The notes under the pieces were generated by a model. It saw only the letters and a list, made by a program, of their open reading frames with translations, did no database searches and was not told where the DNA came from. Below, piece after piece: positions 1-6,038 of a DNA stretch of 6,230 nt. The stretch's first letter is position 1. Each line of letters begins with the position of its first letter. The translations under genes were made by a program, and so were the position numbers. Source of the stretch: Myxococcales bacterium (GTDB lineage: Bacteria; Myxococcota; Myxococcia; Myxococcales; Anaeromyxobacteraceae); contig JAJYHA010000145.1 of assembly GCA_021784995.1 (NCBI GenBank), positions 1 to 6,230 on the forward strand. The letters are read 5' to 3'.

Positions 1-1
1 C

Positions 2-826
2 GACGCGGAGCGGCTCCTCGACCTCGCACTGGAGGAGGACCTCCTCCTCGGCGACGCGACCAGCGAGGCCACCGTCGCTCCGGAAGCCCGGGGCGAGGGC
101 CGCTTCCTCGCCAAGGAGGACCTGGTCCTGGCCGGGACGGACGTGGCGGAGCGCGTCTTCGAGCGGCTCGGCGCCGCCTGCCGGTTCGACGCGCGCGACG
201 GGGCCGCGGTGGCCCGCGGGGCCTGGATCGGCACCGCGCACGGTTCGCTGCGCGCGCTCCTCGCCGCGGAGCGGACCGCGCTCAACTTCCTGCAGCGCCT
301 CTCCGGCGTGGCCACGCTGACGCGCCGGTGCGCGGACGCGCTGGCGGCCGGCGGCGGGAGGACCCGCCTGCTCGACACGCGGAAGACCACCCCCGGCTGG
401 CGGCGCCTGGAGAAGGCGGCGGTGCGAGCCGGCGGCGGGGCGAACCACCGCTTCGCGCTCGGCGACGGCATCCTCGTCAAGGACAACCACGTGGCGGCCT
501 GCGGCGGGGTGGGGGAGGCGGTCCGTCGCGCCCGGGCGGGCGGGCGGGCGCTGCTGCGCGTCGAGGCCGAGGTGGTGGATCTGGCCGGCCTCGAGCTGGC
601 CATCGCCGCGGGCGCGGACATCGTCCTGCTCGACAACATGGACGACGCGACGATGGCGCAGGCGGTCCGGATCGCCGCCGGCCGCGTCGCGCTCGAGGCG
701 AGCGGCAACATGACCCTGGAGCGCCTGCCCCGGGTGGCCGCCACCGGCGTCGACTACGTCTCCATGGGCGCGCTCACGCACAGCGCGCGCGCCGTGGACG
801 TCTCCTTCGAGCTCCACGCCGCCTGA
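2..826 (+). CDS. nadC: Quinolinate phosphoribosyltransferase (decarboxylating), 5' end cut by the window
   Basis: Cytosolic enzyme of de novo NAD synthesis: it joins quinolinate and PRPP, releasing CO2 and PPi, to give nicotinate mononucleotide. The reading frame is open from base 2 and is clearly coding there (LALEEDLLLGDATSEA, the usual NadC N-terminal region). The real start therefore lies upstream and the GTG at 143 is internal. 274 residues are visible against a usual length of about 280-290, so only a few residues are missing. Numbered from the window edge, family motifs are ERTALNFLQRLSG (90-102), DTRKTTPG (125-132), the substrate-binding EKAAVRAGGGANHR (137-150), LVKDNH (158-163), EAE (188-190), LLDNM (209-213), and near the C-terminus EASGNMT followed by GVDYVSMGALTHS. 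All expected active-site basic residues in these motifs are present, so it looks functional. nadA and nadB are not in view. A hairpin follows the stop by 5 nt. Confidence 0.96.
   Translation, partial: DAERLLDLALEEDLLLGDATSEATVAPEARGEGRFLAKEDLVLAGTDVAERVFERLGAACRFDARDGAAVARGAWIGTAHGSLRALLAAERTALNFLQRLSGVATLTRRCADALAAGGGRTRLLDTRKTTPGWRRLEKAAVRAGGGANHRFALGDGILVKDNHVAACGGVGEAVRRARAGGRALLRVEAEVVDLAGLELAIAAGADIVLLDNMDDATMAQAVRIAAGRVALEASGNMTLERLPRVAATGVDYVSMGALTHSARAVDVSFELHAA
534..548 (+). other. Canonical G-quadruplex motif inside nadC
   Basis: Four runs of GGG are separated by single C residues (GGGCGGGCGGGCGGG). This is the tightest class of intramolecular quadruplex motif, with one-base loops, and it lies on the coding strand, so the mRNA carries it too. 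It encodes part of an Arg-Ala-Gly-Gly-Arg-Ala stretch just after the LVKDNH motif, in a segment of NadC with little visible conservation. Whether it folds or matters in the cell is inference; at this GC content such motifs also arise by chance. Confidence 0.55.
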
Positions 827-831
827 GGCCC

Positions 832-862
832 GGCGGGGCGAGGCGCGTGCTCGCTTCCCGCC
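832..862 (+). terminator. Bulged GC-rich hairpin after nadC, possible terminator
   Basis: GGCGGG (832-837) pairs with CCCGCC (857-862), and GCGAG (838-842) pairs with CTCGC (850-854). This gives an 11-bp stem with a TT bulge on the 3' side and a 7-nt loop. It begins 5 nt after the nadC stop, in the only sizeable non-coding gap of the left half. No T-tract follows, so it is not a classical intrinsic terminator. It could be a weak terminator, an attenuator or an mRNA 3'-end stabiliser. Its 3' arm overlaps the region where a birA -35 would lie. Confidence 0.4.
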
Positions 863-883
863 CGCGCCGGAGTGGTGCACAAT
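855..883 (+). promoter_or_regulatory. Weak sigma-70-type promoter candidate for birA
   Basis: CACAAT at 878-883 matches four of six positions of the -10 consensus in an otherwise AT-poor region. TTCCCG at 855-860, with 17-nt spacing, is a poor -35. The -10 ends 9 nt before the first base of the birA ATG, so initiation would fall at or within a few bases of the start codon. This is the same geometry as at coaX. The only purine-rich GGAG (869-872) is 19 nt from the ATG, too far to act as a ribosome binding site. Confidence 0.3.
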
Positions 884-891
884 CCGGGCGC

Positions 892-1887
892 ATGGCCGAG
901 CCCGCGCCACCGGGGAGCGAGGAGATCGTGCTCGCCTTCCTGGCCGAGTCGGGCGACGAGTACGTCTCCGGAGAGGCGATCAGCGACAAGCTCGGGCTCT
1001 CCCGGGCGGCCGTGTGGAAGCACGTCAACGCGCTGCGCGCGCAGGGCTACCGGATCGACGCGCTGCCGGCCCGCGGCTACCGCCTGGTCGAGATCCCCGA
1101 CCGGCTGGGCGAGCTGGAGCTGCGGCCGCTCCTCAACACCCACGACCTGGGGCAGGTCCTCCACTGGTTCGCCGAGGTCGGCTCGACGAACGACGTGGCG
1201 AAGCAGCTCGCCGAGGAGGGCGCCGGGCACGGGGAGGTGGTGGTGGCGGAGGCGCAGAGCGCCGGGCGGGGACGCCGCGGCCGCGCGTGGACCTCCCCCC
1301 CGTGCCGGAACCTCTACGCCTCGGTGGTGCTCCGCCCCGACCTCCCGCCGGCGCGCGCCCCCGAGCTGACCCTGGTCGCGTCGGTGGCGCTGTGCCAGGC
1401 CGTCCGCCAGGCGGGCGTGGCGGCCATGATCAAGTGGCCGAACGACGTGCTCTCCCGCGGCAAGAAGCTGGCCGGCGTGCTCACCGAGATGGGCGCCGAG
1501 CTGGACCAGGTCCAGTGGGTCGTGCTCGGCTTCGGCGTCAACGTGAACGCCGCCCCGGGCGACTTCCCGCCCGACGTCCTCCCGGGCGCGACCAGCCTGG
1601 CCATCGAGCGGGGCGAGCCCGTCCCGCGCGCGCTCTTCGCCGCCGCGGCGCTCACCCGGCTCGAGGAGTGGCTCGACCGGCACGCGGCGGACGGGTTCGC
1701 GCCGGTGCGCGACGCGTGGCGGTCGATGTCCGACACGCTCGGCCGCGATGTGCGCGTGACGGGGAGCCCCGAACCGGTCGAGGGCGTCGCCGAGGACCTG
1801 GACCTGGACGGCGCGCTCCTGATCCGGACCGGCGACGGCCTGCGCCGCGTGGTCTCGGGGGACGTGGAGACGCTGCGCGCGCGTTGA
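892..1887 (+). CDS. birA: Bifunctional biotin-[acetyl-CoA-carboxylase] ligase / biotin operon repressor
   Basis: A 331-residue cytosolic enzyme that activates biotin with ATP to biotinyl-5'-AMP and transfers it to the target lysine of biotin carboxyl carrier proteins. Residues about 10-66 form a winged helix-turn-helix (SGEAISDKLGLSRAAVWKHV, then the wing ARGYRL), so this is the repressor-type ligase (group II) and may also control biotin genes, none of which are in view. The catalytic domain follows: GSTN (97-100), the biotinyl-AMP loop GRGRRGR (125-131), KWPND (181-185, with the lysine matching the ligand-binding lysine of E. coli BirA), GKKLAGVL (190-197) and GFGVNVN (213-219). The C-terminal SH3-like domain is present. 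Length is typical. The ATG at 892 is chosen because the protein then begins just before the helix-turn-helix. An in-frame GTG at 847 would add 15 residues and has a GAGG only 3 nt away, so it is less likely. coaX follows 33 nt downstream in the same frame. Confidence 0.96.
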   Translation: MAEPAPPGSEEIVLAFLAESGDEYVSGEAISDKLGLSRAAVWKHVNALRAQGYRIDALPARGYRLVEIPDRLGELELRPLLNTHDLGQVLHWFAEVGSTNDVAKQLAEEGAGHGEVVVAEAQSAGRGRRGRAWTSPPCRNLYASVVLRPDLPPARAPELTLVASVALCQAVRQAGVAAMIKWPNDVLSRGKKLAGVLTEMGAELDQVQWVVLGFGVNVNAAPGDFPPDVLPGATSLAIERGEPVPRALFAAAALTRLEEWLDRHAADGFAPVRDAWRSMSDTLGRDVRVTGSPEPVEGVAEDLDLDGALLIRTGDGLRRVVSGDVETLRAR

Positions 1888-1912
1888 CCGGGCCCGGGGT
1901 GGAGACTACCCT
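1884..1912 (+). promoter_or_regulatory. Sigma-70-type promoter candidate for coaX and downstream genes
   Basis: TTGACC (1884-1889) matches five of six bases of the -35 consensus, including the TTGAC core. Exactly 17 nt later TACCCT (1907-1912) carries the three most conserved -10 bases (T, A and the final T). The predicted start point, about 7-9 nt after the -10, falls at or next to the GTG at 1921, so the transcript would be leaderless or nearly so. The -35 overlaps the birA stop codon. The spacer holds the palindrome CCGGGCCCGG (1888-1897). Assignment is by pattern only. Confidence 0.5.
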
Positions 1913-1920
1913 CTCGCCCC

Positions 1921-2685
1921 GTGCTGCTCGCCGTCGACGTCGGGAACACGAACACCGTGCTCGGGGCCTTCGAGGGCAAGGTCCTGCGCCAGCACTGGCG
2001 CGTCGAGACGAGCCACGGCCGGACGGCCGACGAGTACGGCATCCAGGTGCGCCAGCTCTTCTCGGCCGGCGGGCTCGAGCCGGGCGCCGTCGACGCCGTC
2101 GCCGTCTCGAGCGTCGTCCCGACGCTGGCCACCACGCTGCAGCGGATGAGCCAGCGCTACTTCGGCGTGAAGGCGCTCTTCGTCGAGCCCGGGGTCAAGA
2201 CCGGGATGCCCATCCTGTACGAGAACCCGCGGGAGGTGGGCGCGGACCGCATCGTGAACGCGGTGGCCGCCTGGGACCGCTGGGCGTGCGGCCTGATCGT
2301 GGTCGACTTCGGGACGGCCACCACCTTCGACGCCGTCTCGCAGCGGGGGGAGTACCTGGGGGGCGCCATCTGCCCCGGCATCACCATCTCCATGGAGGCG
2401 CTCTTCCGCCACGCCTCGAAGCTGCCGCAGGTGGAGTTCGCGCGGCCGGCGCACGTCATCGGGCGCAACACCGTCTCCTCCATGCAGAGCGGCCTCGTCT
2501 ACGGCTACGTCGGGCTGGTGGACGGCATCTGCGAGCGGATGCAGGCCGAGCTCGGGTTCGTCCCCCGGATCGTGGCCACCGGCGGGCTGGCGCCGCTCAT
2601 CGCCGGCGTCTCGCGCAGCATCTCGGAGGTGGACGAGCACCTGACGCTCGACGGGCTCCGGCTCATCCACGAGCGGAACCGATGA
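1921..2685 (+). CDS. coaX: Type III pantothenate kinase
   Basis: A 254-residue cytosolic kinase that phosphorylates pantothenate with ATP, the first step of CoA synthesis. Type III enzymes belong to the ASKHA fold, need a monovalent cation and are not feedback-inhibited by CoA. Visible motifs are the phosphate-binding DVGNTNT (6-12), the NPREVGADR segment with catalytic Asp109 and Arg110, VDFGTATTFD (128-137), GGAICPGI (147-154) and the adenosine-motif TGGLA (220-224). Length is normal and all key residues are present. GTG at 1921 is the only start that keeps the first beta strand and the DxGNTN motif: no start codon lies between it and the birA stop, and the next candidate, GTG at 1957, removes the motif. 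No Shine-Dalgarno is suitably spaced (GGAG at 1901-1904 is 16 nt away), which favours a leaderless mRNA. Its stop overlaps the next start as ATGA. birA and coaX are neighbours, and sometimes fused, in other bacteria. Confidence 0.95.
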   Translation: MLLAVDVGNTNTVLGAFEGKVLRQHWRVETSHGRTADEYGIQVRQLFSAGGLEPGAVDAVAVSSVVPTLATTLQRMSQRYFGVKALFVEPGVKTGMPILYENPREVGADRIVNAVAAWDRWACGLIVVDFGTATTFDAVSQRGEYLGGAICPGITISMEALFRHASKLPQVEFARPAHVIGRNTVSSMQSGLVYGYVGLVDGICERMQAELGFVPRIVATGGLAPLIAGVSRSISEVDEHLTLDGLRLIHERNR

Positions 2686-3233
2686 CCGAGGGCGCGACGA
2701 GGAGCGACCCGCCGGCCGCGCCGGAGGCGCCGGCGCTCCTGGAGGAGGGGATCGCGCGCTACGTCGCCGGCGACGTCCTCTCCGCCCACGCGCTCTTCGA
2801 GCGCGCGCACCGGCGCGCGCCGAGCGATCCGCGGCCCATGTCCTGGTACGGCCTGACGCTGGTGCTGGTGGAGCGCAACTCGAACCTGGGCATGTCGCTC
2901 TGCGACCGGGCGCTGCGGCTGGCCGGGCCGGCGCCGGAGCTCTGCCTCAACCAGGCGCGGGCGCACCTCGCGCTGGCGCAGCGCGAGCGGGCGGTGAAGG
3001 CGGTGATGCGCGGGCTCGCGGCCGACCCGCAGCACGAGGCCCTGCACGCCGCGCAGCGCCAGATGGGCTGGCGGCGCCGGCCCGTCCTGCCGTTCCTCCG
3101 GCGCTCCAGCCCGCTCAACCGCTGGCTGGGCAAGCTGCGGCACCGGTGGTCGCGCGCCCTGCACCCGGTGCCGTCCACGACGCCCATGATGCTCGGCGTG
3201 CTGCCGCCGGATCGCGAAGCGCCGCGAGGCTGA
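2682..3233 (+). CDS. Tetratricopeptide-repeat protein with a basic C-terminal tail, function unknown
   Basis: A 183-residue protein with no signal peptide or membrane segment. A short Pro/Ala-rich leader (about 1-17) precedes three TPR-like helix pairs, at about 19-50 (GIARYVAGDVLSAHALFERA, with the G-x-A-x-x-L/F-x-x-A-L TPR pattern), 53-85 and 86-117 (NQARAHLALAQRERAVKAV, ending ADPQ). TPRs form protein-binding scaffolds. Residues 129-161 are strongly basic and Trp/Arg-rich (GWRRRPVLPFLRRSSPLNRW), ending the repeat array with a segment I associate, from memory, with small deltaproteobacterial TPR proteins. The ATG overlaps the coaX stop by 4 nt (ATGA), so translation is probably coupled to coaX and no good Shine-Dalgarno is needed. 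The next gene starts 4 nt after its stop. The partner is not evident. Neighbour genes suggest only co-expression, not a shared function. Confidence 0.85.
   Translation: MTEGATRSDPPAAPEAPALLEEGIARYVAGDVLSAHALFERAHRRAPSDPRPMSWYGLTLVLVERNSNLGMSLCDRALRLAGPAPELCLNQARAHLALAQRERAVKAVMRGLAADPQHEALHAAQRQMGWRRRPVLPFLRRSSPLNRWLGKLRHRWSRALHPVPSTTPMMLGVLPPDREAPRG
3226..3229 (+). promoter_or_regulatory. Shine-Dalgarno GAGG for the 381-residue gene
   Basis: GAGG lies 8 nt before the ATG at 3238, inside the last codons of the TPR gene. It is the clearest ribosome binding site in the window and supports that start. Confidence 0.45.
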
Positions 3234-3237
3234 CCCG

Positions 3238-4383
3238 ATGCCCGACTGCCCGGTCGCCCTCGACGTCCTCCCGAAGCCGCTGCAGAAGCACGCCGATCCG
3301 GCCGCGCCGCCGCCCCTGCGCATGATGGGCGCCAAGGCGCTCGTGCCGGCCGTCGCCCCGGGCGACGTCGTCACCCTGCTGTTCCTGCTCTCGTTCGATC
3401 CCGACGAGGCGGTGCGGGCGACGGCGACCCGGACCGCGGAGTCGCTCCCGGACCGGATCCTGGGCGTCGCGCTCCGCGACGAGGACGTCCGGGGCGAGGT
3501 GCTCGACTGGCTGGCCGATCGCGTCCGCGCCAGCGAGAGCGCGCTCGAGCTGATCCTCCTGAACCGCGCCACGCCCGACGGCACCGTGGCGCGGCTGGCC
3601 GCGCAGGTGCCGCAGCGGCTGACGGAGCTCATCCGGCAGAACGAGCTGCGGCTCCTCCGCCACGACGACATCATCCGCGAGCTCTGCCGGAGCTCCACCG
3701 CGCTCGCGTCCACGGTGGACGGCGCCTGCGAGTTCTGCGTCCGGAACGGCCTCACGCTGCTCGACGTCCCGCAGCTCGTGGCGGCGCACCGCCGGATCCA
3801 CGGCGCCGATCCCTCGCCGGCGCCGCAGGGCGACACCGCGGCCGGCCTCATCGCCGAGTACGCGTCGGACCTCGCGGCCGAGCGGGTCGAGGACGGGGGC
3901 ACGGGCTCGGTGCCGCCCGAGTCGCCCGAGCAGCAGGAGCGGCGGCTCACCATGACCCAGCGCGTGATGCGCATGGCCGTGAGCGAGAAGATCAAGCTGG
4001 CCACCCTGGGCAACCGCGAGGCGCGCGCGCTGCTCCTGCGCGACACGAACAAGCTGGTCGCCCTGGCCGCGGTGACCAGCCCCCGGATCACGGACGGCGA
4101 GATCCTCATGCTGGCCAACTCGCGGACGGTGAGCGCGGAGGTCCTGCGGCACATCTACGGCACGCGCGAGTACCTGAAGCACTACGGCATCAAGGCGGCG
4201 CTGGTGAAGAACCCCAAGGTGCCGCTGCCCACCGCCCTCAAGCTGCTGCTGACCCTCCAGGAGAAGGAGATCCGGGAGCTGGCCCGCGACCGCAACGTCC
4301 CGCAGACCATCCAGGCGCAGGCGCGGGCGTGGCTCCTGAAGAAGGAAGCCGCCGGGAAGGGCCCCTTGTCGGGCAAGCACTGA
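3238..4383 (+). CDS. Conserved-type helical-repeat (HEAT-like) protein of unknown function
   Basis: A 381-residue, apparently soluble protein with no signal peptide and no convincing membrane segment. The N-terminal half (about 25-185) is all-helical and HEAT-like: FDPDEAVRATATRTAESLPD, then LAAQVPQRLTELIRQNELRL and a CxxC at Cys164/Cys167 (CEFC). A linker rich in Pro, Gly, Glu and Gln (about 190-238) leads to a basic C-terminal domain (about 239-372). That domain has three degenerate units of about 35-40 residues marked by SPRITDGEILMLANSRTV, KNPKVPLPTALKLLLTL and DRNVPQTIQAQARAWL, preceded by EKIKLATLGNREARALLLRD. The pattern resembles HEAT or leucine-rich-variant repeats, which usually bind other proteins. 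I recall similar proteins in deltaproteobacteria but cannot name a characterised family member. It sits 4 nt after the TPR gene and 9 nt before murJ, so it is probably co-transcribed with both. A link to cell-envelope work is only a guess from position. Confidence 0.85.
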   Translation: MPDCPVALDVLPKPLQKHADPAAPPPLRMMGAKALVPAVAPGDVVTLLFLLSFDPDEAVRATATRTAESLPDRILGVALRDEDVRGEVLDWLADRVRASESALELILLNRATPDGTVARLAAQVPQRLTELIRQNELRLLRHDDIIRELCRSSTALASTVDGACEFCVRNGLTLLDVPQLVAAHRRIHGADPSPAPQGDTAAGLIAEYASDLAAERVEDGGTGSVPPESPEQQERRLTMTQRVMRMAVSEKIKLATLGNREARALLLRDTNKLVALAAVTSPRITDGEILMLANSRTVSAEVLRHIYGTREYLKHYGIKAALVKNPKVPLPTALKLLLTLQEKEIRELARDRNVPQTIQAQARAWLLKKEAAGKGPLSGKH

Positions 4384-4392
4384 CGCCGCGCC

Positions 4393-6018
4393 GTGCGCGA
4401 TCCCACCCAGAGCGCGGCCTCGGCGCCGCAGGCGCCGGTGCGCATGGGCCGAGCGCTCTGGATCTCCGTCGCCACCATGGCCTCGCGGGTGCTGGGCCTG
4501 GTGCGGGAGCAGGTCTTCGCGGCGCTGCTGGGCGCCGGGCGCTTCACGGACGCCTTCGTGACCGCCTTCCGCATCTCCAACCTGCTGCGCGACCTCTTCG
4601 CCGAGGGGGCGCTGTCGGCGGGCTTCGTCCCCACCTTCGCCGACTACGACCGGAACCGCGGGCGGGCCGCCGCCTGGGGGCTGGCCAACGCGGTGATCGG
4701 GCTGGTCCTGCTGGTGGTGGGCGCCTTCACGCTGCTCGGCGTCGTCTTCGCGCCGCAGCTGGTGCGCTTCATGGCGCCCGGGTACGCGCCGGACCAGGTG
4801 CGGCTGTCGGCGGAGCTGGCGCGCATCATGATGCCCTACCTCCTCCTCGTCTCGCTCTCCGCGGTGGCGATGGGGATGCTCAACGCACAGGCGCGCTTCA
4901 CCGCCCCCGCCATCGCGCCGGCGCTCTTCAACGTGGCCACCATCGCGGTGGGGGTGACGCTGTGGCGCGTCGGCGCCGGTCCGCGGGCGGCGGTGATCGG
5001 GTGGTCGCTGGGGACGCTGCTCGGCGGCGCCGCCCAGCTCGCGGCGCAGCTCCCGACCCTGTGGGCGCTCGGCTTCCGCGCGCGGCCCCTCGTCTCGCGG
5101 GCGTCGCTGCGGGAGCCGGGCGTGCGCCGGATCGCGCGCGTGGTGGGCGCGGCCGTGATCGGCCTCTCGGCCGTCCAGGTGAACATCTTCGTCTCGAACA
5201 TCTTCGCCTCGCACGAGGTGGGCGCGGTGAGCTGGCTCAACTACGCGTTCCGCCTCATGCAGCTCCCGCTCGGCGTCTTCGGCGTCGCGATCGCCACCGT
5301 GGCGGGCGCCGGCGTGGCGCAGCGGGCCGCCGCCCGCGACCTGGCCGGGGCCAAGAGGACGCTCGGCGCGGCCATGCGCCTGGTCGCCTTCCTCAACGTC
5401 CCCTCGGCCGTCGGGCTGGTCGTCCTGGCGCACCCCATCATCGCCGTCATCTACGAGCACCGTGCGTTCCGGCCCCAGGACACCACCGCCACCGCGCAGG
5501 CGCTGCTCCTCTACGCCATCGGGCTGTACGGGTACTCCGCGGTGAAGGTGTTCGCGCCCGCCTTCTACGCGCTGGACGAGGCGCGGATCCCGGTGGTGGG
5601 GAGCCTGGTCGGGATGGCCTCCAACCTGGCGCTCAACCTGGCGCTCTACCCGGTGCTCGGCTATCGCGGCGTCGCCCTCGGCACCTCCCTCGCGGCCACG
5701 GTCAACTTCCTGGTGCTCGCGGTGGCGTGGCGGCGCCGCCATGGCGGCCTGGGGGGCTCCGGCGTGTTCCCTCAGATGGGGCGCGTGCTGATCGCCTCCG
5801 CCGCCATGGCCGCGGTCGCCTGGGGCGCGCTCCGGGGCACCGCGGCGCTGGCGCCCGGCCACGGGGTCGGCGGCCAGCTCGCCCGGGCGTTCGTCCCCAT
5901 CCTGCTCGCCCTCGTCACCTACCTGGGGACGGCGCGCCTGCTGGGGATCGAGGAGCTGGCGGAGCTGGCGGGGCTGCTGCGCAGGCGCGCGCGGTCCCGC
6001 ACGGTCACCCCGGGGTGA
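4393..6018 (+). CDS. murJ: Lipid II flippase MurJ (MviN family)
   Basis: A polytopic inner-membrane MOP-superfamily protein that moves lipid II to the periplasmic face for peptidoglycan synthesis. The N-terminal signature is intact: SRVLGLVREQ (31-40), GAGRFTDAF (47-55), RISNLLRDLFAEGALS (60-75). By alignment of these motifs, Arg32, Arg38, Asp53 and Arg66 correspond to E. coli MurJ Arg18, Arg24, Asp39 and Arg52 of the central cavity. Arg287, in YAFRLMQLPLG, corresponds to Arg270. The position of E. coli Glu273 is Gln290 here, which I believe is common outside gammaproteobacteria. At least twelve hydrophobic segments are visible, consistent with the usual 14 helices, and 541 residues is normal length. 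The GTG at 4393 has no Shine-Dalgarno and gives a Ser/Ala/Pro-rich 17-residue leader; the ATG at 4444 (MGRALWISVATMASR) is a good alternative start. Translation is probably coupled to the gene 9 nt upstream. Confidence 0.95.
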   Translation: MRDPTQSAASAPQAPVRMGRALWISVATMASRVLGLVREQVFAALLGAGRFTDAFVTAFRISNLLRDLFAEGALSAGFVPTFADYDRNRGRAAAWGLANAVIGLVLLVVGAFTLLGVVFAPQLVRFMAPGYAPDQVRLSAELARIMMPYLLLVSLSAVAMGMLNAQARFTAPAIAPALFNVATIAVGVTLWRVGAGPRAAVIGWSLGTLLGGAAQLAAQLPTLWALGFRARPLVSRASLREPGVRRIARVVGAAVIGLSAVQVNIFVSNIFASHEVGAVSWLNYAFRLMQLPLGVFGVAIATVAGAGVAQRAAARDLAGAKRTLGAAMRLVAFLNVPSAVGLVVLAHPIIAVIYEHRAFRPQDTTATAQALLLYAIGLYGYSAVKVFAPAFYALDEARIPVVGSLVGMASNLALNLALYPVLGYRGVALGTSLAATVNFLVLAVAWRRRHGGLGGSGVFPQMGRVLIASAAMAAVAWGALRGTAALAPGHGVGGQLARAFVPILLALVTYLGTARLLGIEELAELAGLLRRRARSRTVTPG

Positions 6019-6019
6019 C
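6004..6019. repeat. Perfect 16-bp palindrome over the murJ stop
   Basis: GTCACCCCGGGGTGAC is its own reverse complement and contains the murJ TGA (6016-6018). As RNA it could fold into a 6-bp stem with a CCGG loop. For the leftward gene, whose stop is at 6047-6049, it lies 28 nt downstream and could serve as the terminator hairpin, though there is no T-tract. It is partly coding, so chance plus codon bias is an alternative. Confidence 0.5.
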
Positions 6020-6038
6020 GGCGACGGCGAGGCGCGAC

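Noticed and set aside
143..145. GTG as the nadC start
   Set aside because: The frame is open and matches NadC from base 2. Starting here would delete about 47 residues of the conserved N-terminal domain.
847..849. In-frame GTG as the birA start
   Set aside because: It adds 15 residues (LASRPRRSGAQSGR and neighbours) unlike the family, with a GAGG only 3 nt away and inside the loop of the post-nadC hairpin. ATG 892 fits better.
827..891. BirA operator in the gap before birA
   Set aside because: I looked for a TTGTAAAC-type dyad typical of BirA operators and saw none. The only dyad is the GC-rich hairpin.
1014..2681. Open plus-strand frame running upstream of the TPR gene through birA and coaX
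   Set aside because: The translation is Arg/Gly/Ala/Pro-rich and overlaps two clear genes in another frame. The TPR protein makes sense only from the ATG at 2682.
2505..4154. Minus-strand 549-codon open frame rich in Ser and Arg
   Set aside because: It is the antisense shadow of the TPR and helical-repeat genes, with no domain pattern.
3115..5862. A 915-codon open frame on the minus strand across the TPR, helical-repeat and murJ genes
   Set aside because: It is Arg/His/Gly-rich low-complexity translation without any recognisable motif, lying opposite well-supported genes. Long antisense open frames are expected at this GC content because stop codons are rare.
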